DNA of 21,428 nt, taken from NCBI GenBank assembly GCA_943704415.1, contig CALSCO010001301.1, positions 1 to 21,428 on the forward strand. The letters run 5' to 3'. The position numbers and the translations under genes are program-made. Numbering within the stretch: position 1 is the stretch's first letter; each line of letters begins with the position of its first letter. Shown piece by piece: positions 8,960-18,293 of the stretch. The notes beneath the pieces are model-generated. The model saw only the letters and a list, made by a program, of their open reading frames with translations. It had not been told where the DNA came from and did not search any database. The stretch is from Parvularia atlantis (taxonomy: Eukaryota; Opisthokonta; Rotosphaerida).

Positions 8960-11635
8960 TCATGCGCCCTTGTACGCGCCCCCGAAGCCCATGCGCGCAC
9001 CGTTGGCGACGGCGGACGACTGCGGGCGGCGCGCGGTGAGTGGTGTGTGCCGCCGACGGCCAACGGGACGCGCACCTGCCCGACGTTGACCGCAAACTCG
9101 GCCACGAGCGCGATGTGGTCCGACGGGAAGTGCGCGCTCGGGAAGCCCGGCTGCTTGGCCGCGTACTCTGGTGCGAGCGGGCCGAGCACGCCCGTCACCG
9201 TGAGCCGGTCGTTCGTGTACCAGATGTAGTCGATCGTGCCCACAAACGTCGGCGTCCTGGGGGCGCGATGCGACGCATCATCAGCCAAGCCGCATGGTCG
9301 CAGCCAAGCACGCACTTGTTGGTGAACGGCAGCTCGCCGACCTCCTGGTATGCCGACGCCAGCGGAAAGCGGTGCTGCAGGTCCGCGTCGGTGTACGGGC
9401 CGTAGCTGTGCCCTGGCGATGCGCACGGGCGTCGTCAGCGGATCGCCCCGCTGGCAAGCGCGCGCGTGCCGTCAAAGTCGCTGTGGGCTGACTTGGGCAG
9501 CTTGCCGCGCTGCATGAACTGGTAGACGGGCGAGGACGGGAGCGAATTGAAGTCGCCGCAGATGACCATGGGCAGCGACTCGCGCCCGTCGCGCCCGCCA
9601 AACGCGCCGCGCCGTGCCAGGCGCGTGAGCTCGTCCATCAGCAGCGCTGTCTGCACAAGCTTGACGTCGGCGTACTGCGGGTCCCAGGTCATGTGTGGGT
9701 TGGCGATCACGATCGTCTCGTTTGTGAGCAAGTGCCTGGGGCGCAGGCTGAGCGTGGGCGTGTGCCGGCGCTGCGACGAGGCTGCGCACCGCAGCGCGAC
9801 GACCAGCGCGATGTTGTCCTTGGGCATGATCCGGTTGAAGTAGTCCGGGCACGAGCGCAGCTCGGGCCGGACCGACGCCTGCTGGAACTCGATCAAGAAG
9901 TCGTTCAGGAACGAGAACTTGGCCGACTTGAAGAAGATGGCGCAGCCGTCGACCGAGCGCGCGTCGTCTTCGGTCATCGTCTTGGAGCGCGACTTTGGCC
10001 TGATGCCCGGTGCTGAGTGAGTGGCGCGCGACCCCCAATAGCGCGCCCCCCNNNNNNNNNNNNNNNNNNNNNNNNNNNNNNNNNNNNNNNNNNNNNNNNN
10101 NNNNNNNNCCCCCCCCCCCCCCCCCCCGGCCGCACCTGAAGATGCCCTTGTACTGCCCGTGCCGCCCGAGCTCGGCCTGGAAAAAGTCAAAGTAGTGGCT
10201 TGTCTCGACTTCCTGCGTCACGGGCACGCACGGGCGCCCGCTCAGCGCCGCCCATCGCTCGACCGGCAGCCCTCTGCGTACCTGCAGGCACACGATGTCC
10301 GTGTTGTTGTGCAGGATCTCGTGCACGATCAGGTCTTTCCTGTAGTCCCAGGCAAGCGCCCACGACGGGCAGTAGCCGTAGAGCTGTGGCGTGGCGTACT
10401 TGTCGCAGAGGATGTTCATGCAAAACACGGTGAACACTGCGCGGCCGTCAGCGCAGCCCCTGCCGCATGCCGCATGCCGCACGTCGCGCGAGCGTGAACG
10501 CACCGGCCTGCTCGGCGCTGTTCTCGGCCAGCTGAATCCACGGGCGTTCGGGCGGGGGCGCGGGTGCTGTCCGCCGTGTCAGGCTGCAGCCACGTAAGCG
10601 CACGAAGCGGACGCACCGGGTGCGTTGTCGCGCAGGTACTGCACGATCGTCTGGGCCGACGAGTCCTGCGCGATTGTGTGAGCGGCGGCCGTGGCGCACG
10701 CAAGGCGCACCTTGAGCGACAGCAGCGGCTCCTGCAGCGGGTTGCCCTCAAGGCCGAGCACCTCGAGCTGGAACAGCATGCCGACCTCCCAGGGCAGGAC
10801 AGCGATCTGGTTGTGGTACGCGAGCAGCTGCGCGTGGTCGGGGCGGTTTGGTGAGGTGCGCGCGCACGCTGGGCCGGCTGCGCACCTCGCGCAGCTGCAG
10901 GCACATGCTGATCTCGGGCGGGAGCGTGCGCAGGCGGTTGCTGCTCACGTCGAGCTGCACGAGCGCGCGCAGGGACCCGATGGCCGCGGGCAGGGCGACG
11001 AGCTGCGGCGGGCGCGTCAGGGCGGCCCGCTGCCGTGCCGCGCGCGCGCGTGGGAGCGTGCCTGGTTGTTGTTGAGCCGTAGCTGCGTCAGGAACGAGTA
11101 GCGGAACAGCGCCGGGCTGAGGTTGCGCAGGGTCGCGTTGCTGCGGCGCGAGGCGATGTGAGCCATTGGCTGCTACCGCTGTGCGGCCGCACCTCATGTC
11201 GATGCCGGACCAGCGCGCGCTGGTCCCGTTGCCCGTCGTGGTAGTGGTCCGGGCCGCGTCGTCGCTGCCCTCTCGCAAGCCGCCTCTCCTGCGCAGCGGC
11301 GGGGCGGCCGCATGAGCCGTGGGCCGCAGACTGTCCGTCGTCGCACCCGTCGCCGTAGACGGGGCGGTCGCGCGCGTCCGCCTTGGAGGGCGACCGCTGG
11401 GCTACTGCTGCAGCCGCGGCGGCCGCGGCGGCTGCGGCGGCGCCTGGCCCTGCGGCGCCTGGCCCGTTGCCGGCGGGCGAGCCTGCGCCCGACCCGCTGC
11501 GGCGCGTGCGGTCAGCCGGCAGCAACCCGAGCAGGCTCCCCTCGCCCCGCGCGAGACGCACCTACTGGTGGTCGCGAGGGCCATCGCCGACGGTGTGTAC
11601 GGCGCGGCCGTGACGGCCAGGGTGCTGTTGGACAT
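8960..11635 (-). CDS. CCR4: CCR4 deadenylase (LRR plus endonuclease/exonuclease/phosphatase domain)
   Basis: Catalytic subunit of CCR4-NOT, which shortens mRNA poly(A) tails in the cytoplasm. Fifteen exons (11562-11635, 11347-11496, 11193-11288, 11062-11140, 10886-11002, 10711-10827, 10617-10665, 10483-10566, 10282-10436, 10136-10212, 9790-9999, 9470-9735, 9316-9412, 9076-9256, 8960-9019) give 603 residues. A low-complexity N terminus with a polyalanine run is followed by leucine-rich repeats (about 107-211: NLSPALFRYSFLTQLRLNNN, LDVSSNRLRTLPPEI, VLGLEGNPL) and the nuclease (about 256-584). Likely active-site residues are Asn263 (MNILCDKYAT), Glu308 (CLQEVE), His417 (NPHMTWDP), Asp464 and Asn466 (CGDFNS), Asp533 (GTIDYIWY), and Asp570 and His571 (SDHIAL). 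The usual NTHxHW loop reads NPHMTW here. Introns 11003-11061 and 9413-9469 are GC-AG. The intron 10000-10135 contains the assembly gap, so no coding bases appear lost. Confidence 0.95.
10046..10127. other. Assembly gap flanked by C homopolymer
   Basis: 57 unknown bases (10052-10108) with six C on the left and nineteen C on the right. The gap lies wholly inside a CCR4 intron (10000-10135). On the coding strand the donor is followed at once by a long G run. The true length of the run is unknown, and the gap probably reflects sequencing failure through it. Confidence 0.95.
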
Positions 11636-11899
11636 GCCGGGGACGCCCGTCGCGGCTTCGAAGGGGGCTTTGCGACGCGGGTGCGCGGCGGGCGGGGATG
11701 TCGGGCTGCGTGCGTGCGATCGGGCGGGCGGGCGCGCGCGCGCGTGAGCGTCGCGGGCGGTACGTTGCGCGGCGTGCAGGGCGCGCGGCACAGCCCTAGG
11801 CGAGAGGGCGAGCAGCAAGCAGAGCGCGACGCAACAGACTGAGCGAGCCGCGCCCGTTCCGGCCAGCAATTGTGGTCAGCCTCACGACATCGTCTCTCA
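11636..11899. promoter_or_regulatory. Region upstream of CCR4 and downstream of the PH gene
   Basis: 264 bases between the PH-gene stop and the CCR4 start, both genes on the minus strand. It should hold the PH gene's 3' end and the CCR4 promoter and leader. A stretch of alternating GC (around 11730-11746) and several GGGC units are visible. I see no clear coding segment and no TATA element. Confidence 0.4.
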
Positions 11900-13171
11900 T
11901 CACTCAGCGAGCGCGGCGCCCTCGACCATGCCCAGCTCGACGATGAGCCGCTCCATGTAGGCGTCGGTCGTAAACGTCGACTCGGCACGCGGTGCGCCGT
12001 CCGCGATGTCGGCAGGCGCCGGCTGCGTCGCGGGCACGGCGGGCATCGGCCGGCGCGCGGCACTGCACGAGCGGTCAGCGGCATCTGGCGTCGCGCAGCA
12101 CGGTGGTGGCGCACCGTGGTGGCGACGGCGTGCCCGGCGCACCACCCGAGACGGCGCTGAGCGACTCGACAGACCCGCCGGCCGAGCGCATGCGCGGCGC
12201 GCGCACAAAGAGCGCGGCGTTGACGGGCTGCAGCACGGCGTCGTCGGCCGGCGGCGCCGCGACCGACTCCATCATCTGCTTGAGCGTCCACCCGTGCGTG
12301 ACAAAGGCGTTGACGGCGGCGCACAGCGGCAGGTGCTTGTCGCAGTACCTGGTCGCGGACGTGAGTAGCCCGCAAGCCGGTCGGTCGCACGCACACACCA
12401 CCCGCGCTCGTCTACGCGCTTCTTGTCGTGCGTGGCGCCGTGCCCGAGCGTCGCGAGCAACCGCGGCGAGACGCGCCCGGACACGCGCACGCCGCGGTTG
12501 GCAAAGCACTCGACGATGGCATACTGCTGAGCGATCGCCTGGCGCCGCGCGCTCAGCACGGCCGCGCGGCGAAGGCAGCATGCCACGTGCCTTGAACGAC
12601 GAGTGCCGCCCAGACGAGATCGCAGTCTGGATCGTGCGCATCCAGTCGTCCATCTCGGCCTCGGACGCCGCCGACAGGTACCACGTGCGCGCGTTGTCCT
12701 CGCCTGCGTCGGCACGCGTCGGCACGCGGTGAGGCCGTGGGATACTGGCCGGTCGCACGCCGCACCGCGCAGCAGGAAGACGTGCTTCTGCGAGGGCTTG
12801 TCGGCCGTGCGCTCGACCTTGGTGATGTCCTCGAGGTAGATCGTCCCCAGCGGCGCCGCGTCCTGCTCGCGTCGGCGTGAGCCACGGGGGCGTGTGTGCC
12901 GGCACCGCGCGGCGCGCACGTCGGGCGTCTTCATGTAGACGATGGCGTTGTTAGACAGCACGAACCTGGCGAGACGCGCGCCTGGTGTCAACAAACGCGC
13001 GCAGACGACACACGCCCGCACCAGCGCTTGCGCCAGTTCTTGACGTTTGTCCCGCCTGGCCGGCCCGGTGCGCGCGCGCACGGCAGCACGCGTCAGCAGG
13101 CAGGACGGGGCAGAGCAGCACAGCGCAGGCCCACCCTCCTTGACGAGCCAGCCCGCCTTTGACGCAGACAT
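11900..13171 (-). CDS. Pleckstrin homology (PH) domain protein
   Basis: Eight exons (13135-13171, 13022-13055, 12920-12965, 12766-12862, 12591-12703, 12402-12538, 12115-12348, 11900-12062) give 286 residues. Residues about 5-104 are a PH domain: AGWLVKEGG, then NVKNWRKRWFVLSNN, a basic strand pair typical of phosphoinositide binders. PLGTIYLEDI, HVFLLRG and the closing helix with the near-invariant Trp (EMDDWMRTIQTAI) follow. Such proteins are usually recruited to membranes by phosphoinositides or partner proteins. The remaining 180 residues (IVECFANRG..., YCDKHLPLCAAVNAFVTHGW, a Ser/Pro/Ala-rich linker, and a final TFTTDAYMERLIVELGM helix) match nothing I recognise. Intron 12539-12590 is GC-AG, and the frame requires it. 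The acceptor before 12862 could shift by one codon. Start codons of this gene and the CCDC43-like gene are 28 bp apart. Confidence 0.82.
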
Positions 13172-13199
13172 TGCGCTCGTCTCGCCCGCGAGGAACCCG
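13172..13199. promoter_or_regulatory. 28-bp divergent start region
   Basis: Only 28 bases separate the ATG of the PH gene (minus) from the ATG of the CCDC43-like gene (plus). If both starts are right, at least one transcript must begin with an almost absent leader, or the promoters sit within the opposite gene's first exon. Confidence 0.5.
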
Positions 13200-14022
13200 A
13201 TGGCGGCGAAGGTGCGCTGTCACACTCCTCGCGCCGGCCCTCACGCTCTCGCAGAGCGTCGTCGTGGCGGCGGTCGCGGCGGTCGCGCCCGACGTCGGCT
13301 TCGTCGTGACGCGCCTGCGCGACGTGGGCGTGACCGACGGCGCGATCGCCGACTACGTGCGCGGCCTGCTCGAGGACGTGCGCCGCTGTCCGGTCCACGG
13401 CACGCGTCTGACGCGCGCGCTCGCGCAGGAGACGATGGACGAGGCCGACAAGCGCGACGCCGTGCGCGAGTTTCTCGACGCGGCTGGATCGAGTGAGGGC
13501 GCGGGTGACGCGTTCCTGGACGACCTCTTTGGGCGGCACAACGCGGCCGTGGCCGAGGCGCTCAACGCGACCGAGCGCGCGCGGGAGGCGGCGTGGCTCG
13601 CGGCTAAGGAGGCCGAGCGCACGGCGCTGCAGGCGGACACGCTGGCCGACGGTGGGAGCAGCAGCAGCGGCGGCGGCGGCAGCAGCAGCGCGGGCCGGCC
13701 GCAAATGACGCTGGCCGAGCGGCGCCAGCGCGAGGCACTGCTGGAGCAGTACGGGTACGACGCGGACGACGTGGTCGAGACGGCCGACGGCGAAGTCGAG
13801 ATCCTGTACAAGGACCGGTCGGGCGCGGGCGCGGCCGACATGACGGGGCTGGGCGAGAACCGGAACGCGCAGGTGGTGGCGGACAAGGAGGCGCGCAAGC
13901 GTGCCGAGGCCAAGGACCAGCACCAGCGGCAGCTGCTGCGGCAGAAGGAGCTCGACCTGCGCGAGAAGGAGCGCAAGGAGAAGGCGCGCAAGCGCACGGA
14001 GAAGCAGGAGCGGCACCGGTGA
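13200..14022 (+). CDS. CCDC43: CCDC43-like coiled-coil protein
   Basis: Two exons (13200-13211 and 13255-14022) give 259 residues, close to the 224 of human CCDC43. The first exon encodes only MAAK. The N-terminal part (FVVTRLRDVGVTDGAIADYV, then RGLLEDV) matches the conserved helical region of CCDC43. A Gly/Ser linker follows, then the family block ERRQREALLEQYGYDADD. The C-terminal coiled coil is rich in Lys, Glu and Arg (NRNAQVVADKEARKRAEAKD to the final KRTEKQERHR). The protein's role is poorly defined in any organism. Its single 43-bp intron contrasts with the intron-dense neighbours. The downstream glycosyltransferase starts 38 bp after its stop in the same direction. Confidence 0.8.
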
Positions 14023-14060
14023 AGCGGCAGCTGTATACAGGACACACTTACGTTCGGATC

Positions 14061-15152
14061 ATGAACCGCATTGTAGTGACAGCGGGCGCGCTGCTCGCGC
14101 TGTGCGTCGTGGCCGTGCTGCTGGCGACGCTGCGGGCGACAGAGCGCGAGAGCGCGGCCGCGGTCGAGGCGCAGGCGCTGGCGCTGTCGGCGGCCGAGCG
14201 GCAGCTGCTGCACGAGGTGATGCGCGAGCGCGACGAGGACGCGGCGCACGCGGCGCACACCTCAACGACGCACATGACGCCCAGGGCACGGCCGCGCGCG
14301 TACTTTGCGCTGGCGGCGGGGCGCGACCGCTGGTTTGAGTGCCTGCGGCTGGCGTACGGGCTGCAGCAGTACGGCGCGCGGCACGCGTTCGTGTGCGGCA
14401 CGCTCGAGCCCGGCAGCGCCCTGAGCGCAGCCGAGGCGGCGGCGGCGGCGGCGCTCAACATGACCTTCGCGCACTGGACGCCGTTCTGGTCGCCGGCGAC
14501 GCGCTGGGGCGGGTGGGATGGCGTGCGCGGCAACTGGCGTGTGTCGTGGGAGAAGCTCAACGCGCTGCGGATGCACGAGTACGACGCGCTCGTGCACCTC
14601 GACACGGACGTGGTGCTCACGCGCGCCGCCGACGAGCTGTTCGACACGGTCAGCGACGACTACCCGTTCGCGCAGACCTTTGGTCATGACTCGTGCGGGA
14701 CACCGTACGGCCTCAACGGCGGCGTGTTTGTGGTGCGGCCCCTGCCGAGCGTGCACGAGCGCCTCGTCGGCTTTCTCGACCGCCCGTGCGAGGGCCGGAC
14801 CAACCCACACTGCGACTGGCTCTTTGGCGGCTCGGACCAGACCGTGCTTGCCCTGACCATGGGCGAGCTGCCGCACGTGGCCGACGCGCTCTGGGGCCGC
14901 GGTCGGCGCATGACCGTGCTCAGCCACAACTACAACATGTGGGCGCGCGCGTGCACCTGCGACCACGCGCACGAGACCGCCCGCAGCGCCGTCATCTACC
15001 ACCTCATCAGCCCAAAGCCCTGGCAGGCCAGAGCCGACCCGCCCTGCGCTGCGCCGCTCTTCGACATCTACAAGCGCCAGGCCGACGGCGTGCGCGACTG
15101 GCTCAAGGCGCACCACCCGGCCGCCGCGGCCACCTTCCCGCTCTCGACCTAG
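14061..15152 (+). CDS. GT8-like type II membrane glycosyltransferase
   Basis: Intronless, 363 residues. A short cytoplasmic start (MNR) and one hydrophobic helix (about residues 4-24) form a signal anchor, so the enzyme probably faces the Golgi or ER lumen. The catalytic region has GT8 (glycogenin-like) features: YFALAAGRDRWFECLRLAYG, then WEKLNALRMHEYDALVHL leading to the metal-binding DTD at 181-183. LNGGVFVVRPLPS, GGSDQTVLAL and SHNYNMWARAC follow. NMT in LNMTF is a possible N-glycosylation site. Donor and acceptor sugars cannot be read from the sequence. An in-frame GTG further upstream overlaps the previous stop; I prefer the ATG at 14061 because it opens the signal anchor. The stop is TAG. 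The 38-bp gap to CCDC43 suggests a shared transcript or a promoter inside the upstream gene. Confidence 0.82.
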   Translation: MNRIVVTAGALLALCVVAVLLATLRATERESAAAVEAQALALSAAERQLLHEVMRERDEDAAHAAHTSTTHMTPRARPRAYFALAAGRDRWFECLRLAYGLQQYGARHAFVCGTLEPGSALSAAEAAAAAALNMTFAHWTPFWSPATRWGGWDGVRGNWRVSWEKLNALRMHEYDALVHLDTDVVLTRAADELFDTVSDDYPFAQTFGHDSCGTPYGLNGGVFVVRPLPSVHERLVGFLDRPCEGRTNPHCDWLFGGSDQTVLALTMGELPHVADALWGRGRRMTVLSHNYNMWARACTCDHAHETARSAVIYHLISPKPWQARADPPCAAPLFDIYKRQADGVRDWLKAHHPAAAATFPLST

Positions 15153-15205
15153 CCCGGTGGCGCTGTGTGCGTGCGCGTGTACACAAAGGAAAATGACAAA
15201 CTCGC

Positions 15206-18138
15206 TCAGCGCCGGTCTGTCTTGCCCATTTTGCGCTTGCCCGCGAAGAGGTGCTTGGGCATGCGCGTGGGGATGCGCCGGTCCGACTCGCCCGCGCGCG
15301 CGAGCAAGTTGGACTTGCGCTGCGTCGTCTTGTGCATCTTGCGCGCCTTGGCGACTTGCTGCCGAGGCGCACGCGCGCGGGCGAGCGGCCGTCAGCCTGT
15401 GCGAGCATGCGCGCGCGCGACGGCGAACCTGCTCGCTGCCGAGACCAGACTGGCTCCGGCTGCGCGACGCGCCGCGCGACCGGGACGCGCCGCCATCCGT
15501 GTCCATCCCCTCGCCGTCGTCGCCGCCGTCGTCGCCGCCGTCCTCGTCCCCGCGCCCGCGCGACACTGACCTCCCGCGCGTGCGCGACGCCGCCTACACC
15601 ACCGCACGTCAGCCGCGCGCACACGCCAGCGGCCCCCCGCTCGCTCGCCACACCCGCCGCCGGATTTGTGCGATCGCGTCGTCCGACGCGCCGAGCTCCT
15701 GCAGGTGCTTCTCGAGCGCCTCGCCGGCGTCCTGCCCGGCCGCCCAGTGAGCGCATGGGCAGGTCGCACGCCACCGCAGCGTGCCTTGGACGTCACGCGG
15801 CGCGGCAGCGGCGGCCGATTGCGCAGCGAGAAGCGCTTGAGGTGGCTCGACTGCGCCGCGACAAGCTTGCGCTTACGCAGCGCCTCGGCAACGGCCTTCT
15901 TACCCTCTGCAGCGGCGGATGAGCGCACGCTGCGAGCAGGCGTGCGGCCGAGCGCGCACCCTTGCTCGCCTTGCGCAGCGACGCGTCCTTGGTCTGCGCC
16001 GCGCGGCTCGCCAGGTTGCCGCCCGCGTCCGTGTCCTGCGCGCCCGTGAGCCGCACACTCGAAAGCACCGTACCGGGCCCCACCATGCCGTCCTCGCCCT
16101 CGTCGCCGTCCTCCACGCCGTCCTCCTCGTCGTCAGACTCGACGTTGTTGTAAAAGCCCGCGGCGATCAGGCGCTGGCGCCGCACAGGTCACCCTCGTGC
16201 ACAAACGAGCCGCCAACTGCGCGCACCTCCTCCTCCTGCTCGAGCGCCAGCAGCTTCTGCTCGATGTCGGGGTCGACAAAGTCGATCACGTTCTTGCCGT
16301 TCCAGATCTCGGGCACTGCGTCGTACTTCCAGCCGTCGTCACGCAGCTGGTACATTTCTGCGCGGCACAACGCGATGCAAGTAAGAGCGCGCCCGTGGTG
16401 GCGCACGCGTGGGGTGCGCGTACTCTTCAGGTCGATGTTGTAGCGTCCGGGCCCGCCGTTCTCAGCCTCGAGATCGCGCTGGAGCTTGCGCCGCGCGGGG
16501 TCGTCCTTGTTGTACTTGGGCAGGACAGCAACCTGAGTGTGGCCGCGTCAGAGCAGACACAGCAGTGCGCGCGGCCGCACCGCTGCAGGGATGGCCGGCG
16601 GGCGCGCCTTGCCGTCGCGCGGGACGGGCTGGGCGAGGTGGAGCTTGTTGAGCACATCGCCGACCTTCTTGTTGCGCATCTTCATCTCGACGCGCGTCGA
16701 CAGCAGCTTGTCGCACGCCTGATACGCGCGGCGGCGCGGCCGGTGAGCAGCCGCTGCGGTGGCACTCGCGCACGAGCACGCACCACTTGCTTGACGTGCA
16801 TCACACCCTCATCCGTCATTGAGCTGGACTCGACCAGCGTCGCGCCATCGTTGACGATTGTTTGGATGAGCTGCGTCGCGCGCGGGCGCTGTGAGCACGC
16901 GTGGCAAGGCGCGCAAGGGGGCACGGCGCGCGCACCTGCTTGTTCTCATCCGACAGGTCGTCGTAGCGCATGAGGTCGACCTTGTTGAGCACGAGCACGA
17001 GCGGCTTGTTGGCAAACAGCGGCTTGATGCTGTTGTAAAGGCCGACCTGTTCGTGCGCCCGACAGCGTGAGCACGCGGTGTGTGGTTGCGTGCGCGACGT
17101 GTGCCTGCGCCGCGATCGAGTAGCCGCACTGCTCCGACAGGTCGACAAAGTAGAGCACGCAGGAGCGCAGGTGTGCGAGCGCGGTGATCGACTGCATCTC
17201 GATCGTGTTGCCTGGCCGGCGCGCCGGCGTCTGAGCGGCGCACCGCGCACGCACGGGCGGCACACACGGTCCTCCAGCGGATGGTCGAGGATGCCCGGCG
17301 TGTCGATCACCTGCCAGCGCAGGTACTTGTAGTCCATGTGGCCGACAAAGAGCGACTTGGTCGTGAACGCGTACGGCTGCACGTCGACGTTGGCGCGCGT
17401 GACCTGCTCCCGCACGGTCAGCAAAGTGCACAGCGGACGAGCTGTCGCCGCTGCGCGCCTTGTTCATGAACGACGACTTGCCCACGTTCGGGAAGCCCGT
17501 GATGAGCAGCGTGCGCGTGTTGGGGTCGATCGACGGCAGGCGCGACAGGTGCTGGCGGACCTGCTCGAGGTACGCGAGCGTGTCCTTCTGGCGCAGCATG
17601 CATGTGACCATGCTGCGCGGTGGCGGGCGGCGGGGTCGGCGCCGAGCCGCGGGGCGCCGAGCGGACGGGGCGCACCGGCCGAGGCACGCGCGCTTGAGCG
17701 TCTTGCAGCGGAAGAGCGAGTCGCCGTACTTGAGCAGCTTGAGGTAGTCCTTGGCGATGTTGTCGATCTGGTGCTTGGCCGCGTTGATCTGGCCCAGCGC
17801 GAGCTTGTAGTGGTCGCGGTCGTACAGCACGTTCATGAGGTCGCCGTAGAACGGGTGTATGTCCTGCGTGCGCGTGCTTAGTCGTGCGGCGGCAGCGGCA
17901 CGCGCGGCGCACGCACGTCCAGCTTGGGGAAGTCGGCCAGCAGCTGCGAGAGCTTCTCGTCGAACGACTGCTGCGTAAACTTGCACTTGCGCATGTAGAA
18001 CGAGCGGATGCGCGTGATCGGGTACGACTTGTGGATCTCGGTCGGGGTCTTGCGCTGCGTCTTGCTTAGGACGACGTCGACAAAGTCCTTGGCCTGCGGC
18101 ACGACCGCGATCCGCTTGAAGTTGTACAGGCTCGTCAT
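15206..18138 (-). CDS. NOG1: Nucleolar GTP-binding protein NOG1
   Basis: GTPase of 60S pre-ribosomes, acting in the nucleolus and released before export. Fifteen exons (17917-18138, 17676-17863, 17459-17612, 17268-17403, 17105-17211, 16936-17046, 16787-16870, 16581-16718, 16424-16532, 16227-16357, 15960-16173, 15785-15906, 15654-15731, 15429-15593, 15206-15358) give 703 residues, slightly over the usual 630-650. The family N terminus ([20 protein letters not shown]) is followed by the G1 loop GFPNVGKS (176-183), [12 protein letters not shown] as switch region, DTPG (222-225) and NKVD (290-293). Then come [32 protein letters not shown], an acidic stretch, and the hallmark C terminus [15 protein letters not shown]. 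An insert near 599-653 mixes RS dipeptides with a Gly/Asp-rich stretch. Introns 17404-17458, 17047-17104 and 15732-15784 are GC-AG; all three restore perfectly conserved sequence. Confidence 0.96.
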
Positions 18139-18199
18139 CTGCGGCGGGCGGCGCGCGGTGCCGTGGGACGACGGCGGCAGGCGAGAAAGTGACAGGCGC

Positions 18200-18229
18200 C
18201 ACGTGGCCCTTGGTGACGCTGGCCACGTG
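18200..18229. promoter_or_regulatory. Two CACGTG boxes upstream of NOG1
   Basis: CACGTG occurs at 18200-18205 and 18224-18229, both extended to CCACGTGG or close to it, 62 and 86 bases before the NOG1 start codon. They lie in the 155-bp spacer between NOG1 and the E2-like gene. A role as bHLH-factor sites is inferred from spacing and from the same box upstream of RRP12. Confidence 0.45.
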
Positions 18230-18293
18230 GACGAGTTCATCAGTCGATCTTCTCAGTGCCGCCGGTGAACATGTTGTCTTCTCTAGCACTGCA

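Noticed and set aside
14019-14060. Upstream GTG start for the glycosyltransferase, overlapping the CCDC43 stop
   Set aside because: Non-ATG starts are unusual in eukaryotes, and the ATG at 14061 directly precedes the signal-anchor helix.
14262-15566. Long open frame of 434 codons on the minus strand
   Set aside because: It is antisense to the glycosyltransferase and to the end of NOG1, rich in Arg, Ala and Val, and arises from the high GC third positions of the real genes.
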